DNA from: Bradyrhizobium sp. URHD0069
Lineage (GTDB): Bacteria; Pseudomonadota; Alphaproteobacteria; Rhizobiales; Xanthobacteraceae
Direction: 5' to 3'
Assembly: GCF_000701345.1 (NCBI RefSeq)
Contig: NZ_JNIJ01000046.1
Location: 1-50,733 of the forward strand
DNA length: 50,733 nt
Positions 1 through 8,317 of the stretch are shown here, one piece after another. The notes under the pieces were generated by a model. The model had not been told where the DNA came from and searched no databases. It was given only the letters and a program-made list of their open reading frames with translations. Both the position numbers and the translations under genes were made by a program. How positions within the stretch are numbered: the first letter of the stretch is position 1; each line of letters opens with the position of its first letter.

Positions 1-15
1 GCCGTTAAAACCATT

Positions 16-122
16 GCGCAGGGAATGCCGGGTGATTTCCGGCGTGACCGTGGTGACTACCGTGTGCTTACTACCATTGCACACGGGCTGCGGGCGCACC
101 GGGCGCCCGGCATTCCCTGCGC
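16..122. repeat. Long palindromic intergenic element
   Basis: The ends form a perfect 17-bp inverted repeat: GCGCAGGGAATGCCGGG at 16-32 and its exact complement at 106-122. The 73-base centre is GC-rich and has no convincing reading frame. This is a mobile or structured intergenic repeat of the type scattered through Bradyrhizobium genomes; that comparison is from memory, the palindrome is seen directly. Confidence 0.7.
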
Positions 123-206
123 CCTCTGATGTTCAGAGAGCGGGACGTTCACAGCAAAACTCGCGCGCACGCGCGGCGAGATCGCGAAGCTGTGTCTGGC
201 ATTGAC

Positions 207-326
207 GTCATTGCGAGCAGCGGAAGCGACGAAGCAATCCAGCTTCCAATTCGCGGTGACGATGGATTGCTTCGCGGAGCCTATCATCGGGCTCGTCGAA
301 GGCGAGACCCGGTGGCTCGCAATGAC
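207..326. repeat. Palindromic intergenic repeat, full copy
   Basis: The element is bounded by a perfect 12-bp inverted repeat, GTCATTGCGAGC at 207-218 and GCTCGCAATGAC at 315-326. Internally GAAGCAATCC faces GGATTGCTTC, so the whole unit can fold. Its right part (264-326) is repeated at 584-646 at the same length. Typical non-coding repeat of Bradyrhizobium-like genomes (inference). Confidence 0.75.
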
Positions 327-400
327 AGCTCCACAACGGTCGTTGGCTGTTTGACAATTGAATCTGCAGCAAAGCATCGACAGCGAAGGCGCCATCCATG

Positions 401-542
401 CGTCGTCCCCGCGAACGCGGGGACCCATACGCGGCGGCCTCGCGTTTTGGCACCTAGTCTCCACTTCGCTTGAAAACGCTCTAACGGTTTCTGCTCCAAC
501 AAACGATGGTGGTTATGGGTCCCCGCGTCCGCGGGGACGACG
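401..542. repeat. Pair of inverted 29-bp hairpin repeats
   Basis: The 29 bases at 401-429 recur in reverse complement at 514-542 with one mismatch. Each copy is itself a hairpin with the 9-bp stem GTCCCCGCG/CGCGGGGAC (405-424 and 519-538) and a two-base loop. The pair could fold locally or as a long cruciform. Non-coding. Confidence 0.75.
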
Positions 543-583
543 TCGCGGTTATGCTCTCAAGCCCAACCCCTCATTTCGCTCCC

Positions 584-646
584 GGATTGCTTCGCGGAGC
601 CTGTCATCGGGCGCGCATTTGCGCGAACCCGTTGGCTCGCAATGAC
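584..646. repeat. Palindromic intergenic repeat, right-end partial copy
   Basis: This 63-base segment matches 264-326 closely, beginning GGATTGCTTCGCGGAGCCT and ending in the same GGCTCGCAATGAC. The left half of the element is missing. It lies 10 bases beyond the stop codon of the SDR gene on the minus strand and may act as its transcript end. Confidence 0.7.
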
Positions 647-655
647 GGAGCCAGC

Positions 656-1507
656 TTATGAACCCTTCACGAACGCCGCGAAGGCGTCGGCGTAATCGGG
701 ATGCCATCGCGACAGCGCGGGGCGGTTTTCGACGATGTCGCCCGCCGCCCAGAGAATCCGCCGCTCGTCGAGGCTGCGCGGCACATCGTTGTCAGGACAC
801 AGGACATAAAAGTCGCCGGCGCTGACGCGTTCGATCATGAAGTCGACGGTTTGCTCCGGTGTCCAGGCGCCGGCCGGCTTCTCGGCGCGGCCTCGTGCGG
901 TCAGGCCCGTAAAGACAAACCCGGGGATGAAGAGATGTGCGCTGATCTTACCCCCGGCCGCGTTTCGCAACTCGTGCTGAAGCGCTTCGGTAAAAGCTTT
1001 CACGCCCGCCTTGGAAACGTTGTAAGCGGGATCGCCGGGCGGCGTGGTGATGCCCTGCTTCGAGCCGGTGTTGATAATGAGACCGGGGCGACCACGCTCG
1101 ATCATGCGAGGCGCAAAAGCCTGCGAGCCGTTAATCACGCCCCAGAGATTGACGCCCAGAATGCGTTGCCAGTTTTCCGGCGGACCAAATATCTGGCTGC
1201 CCGGCTGGATGCCGGCATTGTTCATGAGGATATCGGTACCGCCGAACCGCTTGCGCACGGCGAGTTCCAGTGCCGACACATCTTCAAAGCGGCTGACGTC
1301 AACGGGCATCACCATGACATTGGCGGCACCACCGGTGGCTGCCGAGGCTATCTTCGCTTCTGCTTCGGCGAGGCGATTGGTGCCGAGATCGGCGATGCAG
1401 ACTTTCATGCCAACGCCAGCGAACCTCGTAGCGGCGGCAAGGCCGATACCGGACGCCCCTCCGGTGATGACGGCTACGTTATCCGGGGACATGGCTGCGT
1501 GGGGCAC
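656..1507 (-). CDS. Short-chain dehydrogenase/reductase (SDR)
   Basis: A cytoplasmic NAD(P)-dependent oxidoreductase of the classical SDR family, 283 residues. The Rossmann glycine motif TGGASGIG is at about residues 15-22, an Asp after the second strand (about 40) favours NAD over NADP, NNAG is at 96-99, and the catalytic Ser, Tyr and Lys are at about 149, 162 and 166 (YNVSK). The frame is open further upstream, but AGGAG stands seven bases before the GTG at 1507, so I chose that start; an ATG five codons later (1492) is the alternative. Substrate cannot be told from sequence. It is divergent from the Old Yellow Enzyme gene, 325 bases apart, and is not obviously in an operon. Confidence 0.9.
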   Translation of the reverse strand: MPHAAMSPDNVAVITGGASGIGLAAATRFAGVGMKVCIADLGTNRLAEAEAKIASAATGGAANVMVMPVDVSRFEDVSALELAVRKRFGGTDILMNNAGIQPGSQIFGPPENWQRILGVNLWGVINGSQAFAPRMIERGRPGLIINTGSKQGITTPPGDPAYNVSKAGVKAFTEALQHELRNAAGGKISAHLFIPGFVFTGLTARGRAEKPAGAWTPEQTVDFMIERVSAGDFYVLCPDNDVPRSLDERRILWAAGDIVENRPALSRWHPDYADAFAAFVKGS

Positions 1508-1832
1508 GCGTTTCTCCTGACGTGTGAAGGGACCGTCCTGTCGAACAATGGAATTATCCCGAGGCGGCCTGTCTACCAGCCACGAAATGGCATGGGAGGT
1601 CTTCATTCAATGCGATCTTGCTCGCTGCAGGGCCGCTTTACGGGTCCGCGTGGCCGCCGTAGATTTCCCGGCAGAACGGTCCGAACAGCGATCGACATCA
1701 AGGGAGTGCAGACATGGCCGTCTGGATCAAGACAGGCTAGACCTTTTCGGATTTTCGTCATTCGGGAGCGGCAGAACTCGATTGCCGCTCCTTCTTCGTG
1801 CTCAAACTTAACAGATATTCTCCGGGGCTGAG
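1508..1832. other. Intergenic region between divergent SDR and OYE genes
   Basis: Apart from the hairpin at 1765-1791 I see no gene here. A short frame starting ATGGCCGTCTGGATC at about 1713 closes after eight codons and is not supported. Promoters for both flanking genes should lie here, but no clear sigma-70 match stands out. Confidence 0.5.
1765..1791 (+). terminator. Hairpin upstream of the OYE gene
   Basis: A perfect 9-bp stem, GGAGCGGCA (1765-1773) with TGCCGCTCC (1783-1791), loop of nine bases, followed by TTCTTC. It could be an intrinsic terminator for a short leader transcript or an attenuator 41 bases before the OYE start. The trailing T run is interrupted, so terminator function is uncertain. 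Confidence 0.4.
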
Positions 1833-2960
1833 ATGAAATTTCCTTCGTTGTTTTCGCCGCTGCAGGTCGGACCGTATAAGCTCAAGCATCGCGTCGTGAT
1901 GGCGCCGCTGACGCGGATGCGGGCGGAAAGGCCGAGCCTCGCGCCCCGGCCGCTGAACGTGGAATATTATGGGCAACGCGCTACGCCAGGCGGATTGATT
2001 ATCGCGGAAGCCTCGCCCGTGGTGGCGACGGGACACGGGAGTCCGGGCACACCGGGCATCTATTCGGAGCAACAGGTCACGGGTTGGCGTGGCGTCGTCG
2101 ACGCGGTTCACGCCAGGGGCGGATTGATCTTTCTTCAGCTCTGGCATGTCGGGCGCGTCTCGCACTCCTCGTTCCAGCCTGGCGGCGTACTGCCGGTTTC
2201 GTCTTCCGCAGTTCCGATCTCGGCAGCACTTAAGACAATGACGGCTGACGGAAAGCCCGCGCCGTATGAGACGCCGCGCGCGCTCGAGACCGGTGAGATC
2301 GCCGATGTGGTCGATAGTTTCCGGCAAGCTGCGCGAAACGCGCGCGAGGCCGGCTTCGACGGCGTCGAGATCCACGGCGCCAACGGCTATCTGATCGAGC
2401 AATTCCTGCAATCACACACCAATCTGCGGACCGACCGATATGGCGGTTCGATCGCCAACCGGGCGCGCTTGTTGATGGAAGTCACGGAAGCCGTCATCGA
2501 GGTCTGGGGCGCCGACCGCGTCGGCGTGCGATTGTCACCCTATGGCGTCGCCAATGACAGCGGCGAGACCGATCCGATGCCGCTCTACAGCCACGTCGTC
2601 AAATCGCTCGGTCCGCTCGGCCTTGCCTACTTGCATTTCGTCGAGCCGCGCTCGAGCGGTGCCGGCCGCGCCGAGGTCAACCACCAGAACGTGCCGTCGG
2701 CGATGGTGCTGTTTCGGCCGATCTGGAGCGGGGTGTTGATTTCAGCCGGCGGTTTCACCGGCGAGACGGCTGAGGCGGCGATTGCCGCCGGCCATGCCGA
2801 CGCCATCGCGTTCGGCCGCATCTTCATTTCCAATCCGGACCTGCCGCTCCGCCTGCAGCACGGATATCCGCTGACGCCCTACAACCGGGCGACCTTCTAT
2901 GGCGGCGAGGAGATGGGATATACCGATTATCCCGCCTATGGCGAGCTGGAGCGGGCTTGA
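1833..2960 (+). CDS. Old Yellow Enzyme family alkene reductase (NemA-like)
   Basis: FMN-dependent ene-reductase, 375 residues, the usual family length. It reduces activated C=C bonds or nitro groups with NAD(P)H. Family marks: PLTRMR near residue 25 (FMN contact Thr), QLWHVGR at about 102-108, and HGANGYLIEQF at 181-191, where His181 and Asn184 bind the substrate carbonyl and Tyr186 is the usual proton donor. The THTNLRTDRYGGS-like stretch at about 194-206 and the C-terminal GGFTGETAE and AFGRIFISNPDL phosphate-binding segments are intact. An SDR is divergent upstream and a ThDP decarboxylase follows downstream, which fits a role in catabolism of aldehydes or aromatic compounds, though this is inference. 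It is followed by a palindromic repeat. Confidence 0.93.
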   Translation: MKFPSLFSPLQVGPYKLKHRVVMAPLTRMRAERPSLAPRPLNVEYYGQRATPGGLIIAEASPVVATGHGSPGTPGIYSEQQVTGWRGVVDAVHARGGLIFLQLWHVGRVSHSSFQPGGVLPVSSSAVPISAALKTMTADGKPAPYETPRALETGEIADVVDSFRQAARNAREAGFDGVEIHGANGYLIEQFLQSHTNLRTDRYGGSIANRARLLMEVTEAVIEVWGADRVGVRLSPYGVANDSGETDPMPLYSHVVKSLGPLGLAYLHFVEPRSSGAGRAEVNHQNVPSAMVLFRPIWSGVLISAGGFTGETAEAAIAAGHADAIAFGRIFISNPDLPLRLQHGYPLTPYNRATFYGGEEMGYTDYPAYGELERA

Positions 2961-2969
2961 TACACGATC

Positions 2970-3050
2970 GTCATTCCGGGGCGATGCGAAGCATCGAACC
3001 CGGAATCTCGAGATTCCGGGTCTGGTGCTAAAGCACCATCCCGGAATGAC
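2970..3050. repeat. Palindromic intergenic repeat
   Basis: Bounded by GTCATTCCGGG (2970-2980) and its exact complement CCCGGAATGAC (3040-3050). The interior holds nested palindromes (GATGCGAAGCATC; CCCGGAATCTCGAGATTCCGGG). Located directly after the OYE stop, it can terminate or stabilise that transcript. A degenerate relative with the same head lies at 14975. Confidence 0.75.
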
Positions 3051-3102
3051 GGCGTCTCGTCGCTTTCGCTCCCCGCAATGACGATCGAGATGGCAGGCGC
3101 AA

Positions 3103-3585
3103 ATGGCAAAAGCGGCGAAAGCGGTCGGAATAGCGATTGGCAGATGCCTGTGCGGCACGGTCTGCTTCGAAATCGACACGCCCGCGCGCTGGGCCTGGCA
3201 CGATCATTCGGCCGCAAGCCGGCGCGCGCATGGCGCGGCCTACGCGACCTATGTCGGAAGCTGGCGCAAGCGCTTGCGGATCACCCAGGGCAAGGCCGAG
3301 ATCACGCGCTTCGAGGACAAGGCCACGAAAACCGTGCGCAGCTTCTGCGGGCGATGCGGCACGCCGCTGTTTTATGAGCGGGCGCGTTCGCCGCACATGG
3401 TGAACATTCCGCGCGCGCTTTTCACCGGCCGTACCGGCCGGCAACCGCTGTACCACATCGCGATCGAGGAATTGCAGGAGTGGGCCTATACCGGCGAGCC
3501 GCTGGTGCCGCTGAAGGGCTTTCCCGGCGTGGTCTGGCAGCGCTCGAAGAGGAAAAAACCCATCGATCATGGCGGGATGTTTTGA
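3103..3585 (+). CDS. Divergent GFA family protein (CENP-V/GFA fold) lacking one Cys motif
   Basis: A 160-residue protein of the glutathione-dependent formaldehyde-activating (GFA) fold, which normally carries a zinc site built from several cysteines. The N-terminal CLCG (Cys15, Cys17) and the later FCGRCGTPLF (Cys82, Cys85) are present. The intermediate CHCxxCRR motif of the family is replaced by HDHSAASRR (33-41), so three cysteines are gone although the surrounding SRRAHGA is recognisable. Metal binding or activity is therefore probably altered. The basic tail (RSKRKKP) is unusual. Function of this variant is unknown. It sits 115 bases before the ThDP enzyme on the same strand and may be co-transcribed. 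Confidence 0.85.
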   Translation: MAKAAKAVGIAIGRCLCGTVCFEIDTPARWAWHDHSAASRRAHGAAYATYVGSWRKRLRITQGKAEITRFEDKATKTVRSFCGRCGTPLFYERARSPHMVNIPRALFTGRTGRQPLYHIAIEELQEWAYTGEPLVPLKGFPGVVWQRSKRKKPIDHGGMF

Positions 3586-3699
3586 TGCCTCGGTGCCCGC
3601 GCAGGCCAGCCATGACCGCGCTCCATTGATCTCGTCATGCAAGATCGGCCATGTTGTTCGCAATCCCGACGGTAACGGCCGCGGGAACGGGAGGACTTC

Positions 3700-5358
3700 A
3701 TGAATCGTATCACCGGACGCTCGGCTTTCCTCGCACTACTGAAGGACGAGGGCATCACGCATCTGTTCGGCAATCCGGGCACCACCGAGCTGCCGATCAT
3801 GCATGCGCTGAAGGAGCATCCCGACCTCACTTACGTAATGGCGATGCAGGAAAGCCTTGTCGTCGCGATCGCCGACGGCTTCAGCCGGGCGTCGGGCCAC
3901 CTCGTCGCCTGCAACGTCCATGTCGCGCCCGGGCTCGGCAATGCGATGGGGTCGCTCTACAACGCGAGTTTTACGGGCACGCCGTTGATCCTGACCGCGG
4001 GCCAGCAGGAGCAGGGCCATGGCCTGATGGAGCCGGTGCTTTACGGGCCGCTGGTCCAGATGGCGGAGCCGCTGGTCAAGTGGGCGGTCGAGGTGACGCG
4101 ACTGGAAGACCTGCCGCGGATCGTGCGCCGCGCGGCGAAAATCGCGACCACGCCGCCGACCGGGCCGGTGTTCATTTCGTTGCCTGGCGATATCCTCAAC
4201 TCGGAAGCCGGCATTGAGCTCGGACGTTCGACCCGCGTCGATACGCGGGTAAAGCCCTCCGACGAGGCCTTGCAGGCGCTGGCGCAGCGCATCCTCAAAG
4301 CCGAGCGTCCCGTCATCATCACCGGTGATGAAGTCGTCAAGAGCGATGCGTTGCAGGAAGCTGCATCGCTGGCGGAAACGCTCGGCTGTCCCGCCTATCA
4401 GCAGTCGACGCCCTATGGCGCGCAATTCCTGTCGGAAAGCCCGTGCTTCATGGGCGCGCTGTCGCGTCTGCAGAAGCAGGTTCGCGAGGTCTTGTCGCCC
4501 TACGATCTGATGATCGTGGTCGGCTCCGATCCGCTGCGAATGTCAGTCTACAGCGAGGTCGATCCGCTGCCCGAGGGCATGCCGATCGTGCAGATCGGCC
4601 TGGTCGAATGGGACCTCGCCAAGAATTACGGCGCCGAGATTGCGCTGAAAGCCGATGTGAAGGAAACCCTGCGCGTGTTGATACCGGCGTTGAAAGCCGC
4701 CGGCGGCGCGGTGCTCGCGGCACGTGCCGAGCAGGGCATCGCCGCGCTCAAGTCAAAGAATTGGACCGCGCGGCGCGCCACGCTGGTCGAGCAAATCTCC
4801 CGGAGCAAAGGCCGTTCGCCGATCGATCCGGACTGGCTGGCGCTGCAGGTGGTCGAAGCGATGCCGGAAAACGCCATCCTGGTCGATGAGGGGCTGACTT
4901 CGTCACGCCAGATGCTTGCGCTGCGCCCGCACCGCGATCGCTACGGCTACCATGCGCTGGCTTCCGGCGGCATCGGCTGGGGCCTGCCGGCTTCCGTCGG
5001 CGTCAGCCTGGCAAATCCCGACCGGCCGGTGGTGTGTTTCTCCGGTGACGGCAGCGCGATGTATTCGATCCAGGCGCTGTGGACCGCGGCGCATCACAAG
5101 CTGCCGCTGACGGTGGTCATCGTCAACAATGGCGGCTACCGCATCATAAAGCAGCGGCTGCTGGCGTTTCACAACGACGATCACTACGTCGGTATGGATT
5201 TCATCGACCCCAAGGTGGATTTTGCGGGTGTGGCAAAGGCACTCGGGCTCGAGGCGGTGCGGATCACGGAAGCGAAGGATTTGAAGGCCGCGCTGGCGTC
5301 GGCATTTAGCCGGCCTGGCGCGAAATTGATCGAGGTGGTGGTCGACGGCACCGTTTGA
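3700..5358 (+). CDS. ThDP-dependent enzyme, benzoylformate decarboxylase-like
   Basis: A 552-residue thiamine-diphosphate enzyme of the acetolactate synthase/benzoylformate decarboxylase superfamily with the three classic domains. The catalytic Glu is in AMQESLVVAIADG (Glu51), and His74 in NVHVAPGLGNAMG matches the active-site His70 of benzoylformate decarboxylase. The ThDP/magnesium motif runs from GDGS (about 449-452) to NNGG (about 476-479). These features favour a 2-oxo-acid decarboxylase over a true acetolactate synthase; no regulatory small subunit is nearby. A strong GGGAGGA ribosome site six bases before the ATG fixes the start. Together with the upstream reductases it could process aromatic 2-oxo acids to aldehydes (inference). 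Exact substrate is open. Confidence 0.88.
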   Translation: MNRITGRSAFLALLKDEGITHLFGNPGTTELPIMHALKEHPDLTYVMAMQESLVVAIADGFSRASGHLVACNVHVAPGLGNAMGSLYNASFTGTPLILTAGQQEQGHGLMEPVLYGPLVQMAEPLVKWAVEVTRLEDLPRIVRRAAKIATTPPTGPVFISLPGDILNSEAGIELGRSTRVDTRVKPSDEALQALAQRILKAERPVIITGDEVVKSDALQEAASLAETLGCPAYQQSTPYGAQFLSESPCFMGALSRLQKQVREVLSPYDLMIVVGSDPLRMSVYSEVDPLPEGMPIVQIGLVEWDLAKNYGAEIALKADVKETLRVLIPALKAAGGAVLAARAEQGIAALKSKNWTARRATLVEQISRSKGRSPIDPDWLALQVVEAMPENAILVDEGLTSSRQMLALRPHRDRYGYHALASGGIGWGLPASVGVSLANPDRPVVCFSGDGSAMYSIQALWTAAHHKLPLTVVIVNNGGYRIIKQRLLAFHNDDHYVGMDFIDPKVDFAGVAKALGLEAVRITEAKDLKAALASAFSRPGAKLIEVVVDGTV

Positions 5359-5409
5359 CACTGACGCCGCTTTTTTCGCCAGCAGCGGCTTACTCCGCAG
5401 TCTTCGCCG

Positions 5410-6783
5410 TCATGGGGTGCGATACCGGGCGGCGGGATGCGGCGTGGCGAGACGTGCGCGCCCCGAGCCGAACAGTTTTTCCCGCAGCGTTCCTTTTCTG
5501 TAGGCGTCCTTGTAACGCCCGCGCCGGGTCAATTCCGACACCAGCATGTCGGCGATGTCCTCGAAATCGCCCGGCGAAATTGCGAACGCGACGTTCAGGC
5601 CATCGACATCGGTCTGATCGAACCACGCTTCGATGTCGTCGGCGACTTTTTCGGGCGTGCCGACCACTACGGGTCCGATGCCGCCGATGCCGACATGCTC
5701 GGCGACCTCGCGCACGGTCCAGACCCGATCCGGATCGGCGCGGGTGATGTTGTCCATCGCGGTGCGCCCGGCGTCGTTCTGGACATGGCGAACCTGCTGG
5801 TCGAGATCGTAAGTCGAGAAATCGACGCCGGTCCAGCCCGACATCAGCGTCAGTGCGCCCTCGGGGCTGATGTGGCGGCGATATTCAGCGTATTTTGCCG
5901 ATGCCTCGGCTTCGGTTCGGCCGAGAATAATGGTCATCATGCTGAACATCAGGATTTCAGCCGGGTTACGGCCGGCTTCCGCAGCAAGCGCACGGATGGC
6001 TGCGACGCGCGGGGCGATGATCTTGGCCGATGGTCCCGACATGAATACGCATTCGGCGTGTTGGGCGGCGAACTGCCGTCCGCGCGGCGAGGTCCCGGCC
6101 TGATAAAGCACGGGCGTGCGTTGCGGCGACGGCTCGCTCAAATGGATGGCGTCGACCCGATAGTTGTTTCCGGCGTGCTGGACGCGATGCACCTTCGCAG
6201 CATCGGTGAAGATTCCTCGCGCGCGATCGCGCAGCGCCGCGTCGTCTTCCCAACTGCCTTCCCAGAGTTTGTAAACCACCTCCATATATTCGTCGGCAAC
6301 CTCGTAACGGTCGTCATGCGCGGTCTGCTTGTCCTTGCCGGCGGCGCGCGCCGCGCTGTCGAGATAGCCGGTCACCACGTTCCAGCCGATCCGCCCCTCT
6401 GTGAGATGATCAAGCGTCGACATCCGCCGCGCGAACGGATAGGGCGGCTCGTAGGACAGATTGGAGGTTACGCCGAAGCCGAGATTTTCGGTCACAGCCG
6501 CCATCGCCGGGATCAGCAGCAGCGGATCGTTGGCCGGAGTTTGCGTGGCGTTGCGTAACGCCGCGTCCGGACTGCCGCCGAACACGTCGTAGACGCCGAG
6601 CACGTCAGCGAGAAACAGGCCATCGAACCGGCCGCGCTCCAGCGTCCTTGCCAAATGGGTCCAGTACGGCAGCCGGTTATATTCGGCCGTGCGGTCGCGC
6701 GGATGGGTCCACAGCCCCGGCGATTGATGCGCGACGCAGTTCATGGCAAAGGCGTTGAGTCGGATTTCTTTTTTCATGATCAT
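5410..6783 (-). CDS. LLM-class flavin-dependent monooxygenase (NtaA/SnaA/DszA type)
   Basis: A 457-residue bacterial luciferase-like FMN monooxygenase. The N-terminus (MNCVAHQSPGLW), the GRFDGLFLADVLGVYDVF region, the TSNLSYEPPYPFARRMSTLDHLTEGRIGWNVVTG segment (around 110-145) and the later YQAGTSPRGRQFAAQHAE stretch are characteristic of the nitrilotriacetate/ dibenzothiophene-sulfone/ alkanesulfonate branch. Such enzymes take reduced flavin from a separate reductase and oxidise a C-N, C-S or similar bond. The gene begins 11 bases after tctA stops, so it is the last gene of the tct operon, which suggests that the transporter brings in its substrate or a related carboxylate. A second in-frame ATG six bases inside is an equally possible start. 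No flavin reductase gene is seen nearby. Confidence 0.9.
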   Translation of the reverse strand: MIMKKEIRLNAFAMNCVAHQSPGLWTHPRDRTAEYNRLPYWTHLARTLERGRFDGLFLADVLGVYDVFGGSPDAALRNATQTPANDPLLLIPAMAAVTENLGFGVTSNLSYEPPYPFARRMSTLDHLTEGRIGWNVVTGYLDSAARAAGKDKQTAHDDRYEVADEYMEVVYKLWEGSWEDDAALRDRARGIFTDAAKVHRVQHAGNNYRVDAIHLSEPSPQRTPVLYQAGTSPRGRQFAAQHAECVFMSGPSAKIIAPRVAAIRALAAEAGRNPAEILMFSMMTIILGRTEAEASAKYAEYRRHISPEGALTLMSGWTGVDFSTYDLDQQVRHVQNDAGRTAMDNITRADPDRVWTVREVAEHVGIGGIGPVVVGTPEKVADDIEAWFDQTDVDGLNVAFAISPGDFEDIADMLVSELTRRGRYKDAYRKGTLREKLFGSGRARLATPHPAARYRTP

Positions 6784-6794
6784 CCCGCGACAAT

Positions 6795-8303
6795 CTACGC
6801 TCCTTCATCGAGCGCCACCAGTTCGCGCTTCTTGCGCAGCGAGGGCAGCAGCGGACCGACCAGAAGCACGACCGCCAGCGCCAGGCATGCCGCCGAGATC
6901 GGACGTTGCACGAAGGTCAGGAGATCGCCCTGCGACAGGATCAGCGACTTGCGCAGGTTGTTCTCGAGCAGCGGCCCCAGCACGAAAGCCAGCACCAGCG
7001 GGGCGGGCTCGTAGCCAAGCTTGCGCATGAAATAGCCGATCACGCCGAATGCGATCATGACGTAGACATCGAACACGTTGTTGCTGCTGCAATAGACTCC
7101 GGTGATGGTGAACAGGATTATCAGCGGGAAGAGGATATTGTAGGGCAGCTTCAAAAGCTGAACCCACATTCCGATCAGCGGCAAATTCAGAACCAGCAGC
7201 ATCACATTGCCGATATACATGCTGGCGACGATGCCCCAGAACAAACCAGGGTTTTGCGTGATCAATAGCGGGCCGGGCTGCAGCCCGTGGATGACGAATG
7301 CGCCGAGCAAGAGCGCCATCACCACGTTCGGCGGAATGCCGAGCGTCATCAGCGGAATGAACGCGCCGCCCGCAGCGGCGTTGTTCGCGGCTTCCGGTCC
7401 CGCGACGCCCTCGATCGCGCCCTTGCCGAACCGCTCCGGTGTTTTGGATAGCCGCTTCTCCAGCGCATAGGATGCGAAAGAAGAGACCACAGCGCCGCCG
7501 CCGGGAAGAATGCCGAGAAAGAAGCCAAGCAGCGTGCCGCGCCCGACCGGTCCGGCGCTGGCTTTCCAGTCGGCCCTGTTGGGCAGAAGCTGCGTGATTT
7601 TGGTGTTGATGATGTCGCGTTTTATGACCTGCTCGGTATTGATCAGGACCTCGGCGACGCCGAACAGCCCCATCACGACGGGGACCAGCCCGATGCCATC
7701 GATCAGTTCCAGGCGACCGAAAGTCAGGCGCGGCATCGCCGTAATGCTGTCCAGCCCGACCAGGCCGAGCACGATGCCGATGCAGGCCATCAATAGCGCT
7801 TTTGCCATCGACCCCTGCGTAAGGAACGTCAAAACCACCAGCCCAAGAACCATCAGGCTGAAATACTCGGCTGGGCCGAACGCGATGGCGACGCTGGCCA
7901 GCGACGGCGCGATCAGCATCAGCGCGAGCAGCGAAAACGTGCCGGCGATAAAGGATCCCAGGGCCGAGATGCCGAGCGCCGGCCCCGCGCGGCCCTGTTT
8001 CGCCATCTGATGGCCGTCGATGCAGGTCACTACCGAGGCGGCCTCGCCGGGGATGTTGACGAGGATCGAAGTGGTCGAGCCGCCATACATCGAGCCGTAG
8101 TAGATGCCCGCCATCATGATGATGCCGGACTCCGGTGTTCCCGACAGCGTAACCGGAAGCAAGAGCGACATCGCGGAAATCGGGCCGATGCCGGGCAACA
8201 CCCCGACCAGCGTACCGATAAAGACACCGAGGAAACAATACAGCAGGTTGATCGGCTGCAGGGCGACGCCAAAACCCTGCGCGACATTAAGAAGTACGTC
8301 CAT
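6795..8303 (-). CDS. tctA: Tripartite tricarboxylate transporter, large membrane subunit TctA
   Basis: The 502-residue membrane subunit of a TTT-family secondary transporter, with about twelve hydrophobic segments. Family signatures are clear: GTLVGVLPGIGP near residue 32, GIYYGSMYGGSTTSILVNIPGEAASVVTCIDG (about 67-98), and PGGGAVVSSFASYALEKRL with GVAGPEAANNAAAGGAFIPLMTLGIP in the second half, the pseudo-duplicated half of the protein. With TctB it imports a carboxylate delivered by the periplasmic TctC receptor, driven by an ion gradient. It follows tctB by 14 bases and precedes the monooxygenase by 11, so translation is likely linked. No strong ribosome site is seen. Substrate unknown. Confidence 0.95.
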   Translation of the reverse strand: MDVLLNVAQGFGVALQPINLLYCFLGVFIGTLVGVLPGIGPISAMSLLLPVTLSGTPESGIIMMAGIYYGSMYGGSTTSILVNIPGEAASVVTCIDGHQMAKQGRAGPALGISALGSFIAGTFSLLALMLIAPSLASVAIAFGPAEYFSLMVLGLVVLTFLTQGSMAKALLMACIGIVLGLVGLDSITAMPRLTFGRLELIDGIGLVPVVMGLFGVAEVLINTEQVIKRDIINTKITQLLPNRADWKASAGPVGRGTLLGFFLGILPGGGAVVSSFASYALEKRLSKTPERFGKGAIEGVAGPEAANNAAAGGAFIPLMTLGIPPNVVMALLLGAFVIHGLQPGPLLITQNPGLFWGIVASMYIGNVMLLVLNLPLIGMWVQLLKLPYNILFPLIILFTITGVYCSSNNVFDVYVMIAFGVIGYFMRKLGYEPAPLVLAFVLGPLLENNLRKSLILSQGDLLTFVQRPISAACLALAVVLLVGPLLPSLRKKRELVALDEGA

Positions 8304-8317
8304 GGTCTAAAATCCGG

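Noticed and set aside
1..655. Possible CRISPR array from repeated palindromes
   Set aside because: Repeats differ in family, size and spacing, there are no equal spacers and no cas gene is present.
701..1831. Long plus-strand frame of 376 codons
   Set aside because: It is antisense to the SDR gene; its translation has no family pattern and is rich in Arg, Gly and His, as expected of a GC-rich shadow frame.
3700..5358. Acetolactate synthase
   Set aside because: The active-site His motif resembles benzoylformate decarboxylase and no small regulatory subunit gene is adjacent.
5437..6558. 373-codon plus-strand frame
   Set aside because: Antisense to the LLM monooxygenase; no recognisable motif.
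6805..8238. 477-codon minus-strand frame
   Set aside because: It lies in another frame of tctA, with a composition typical of a shadow (RRRGRR stretches) and no ribosome site.
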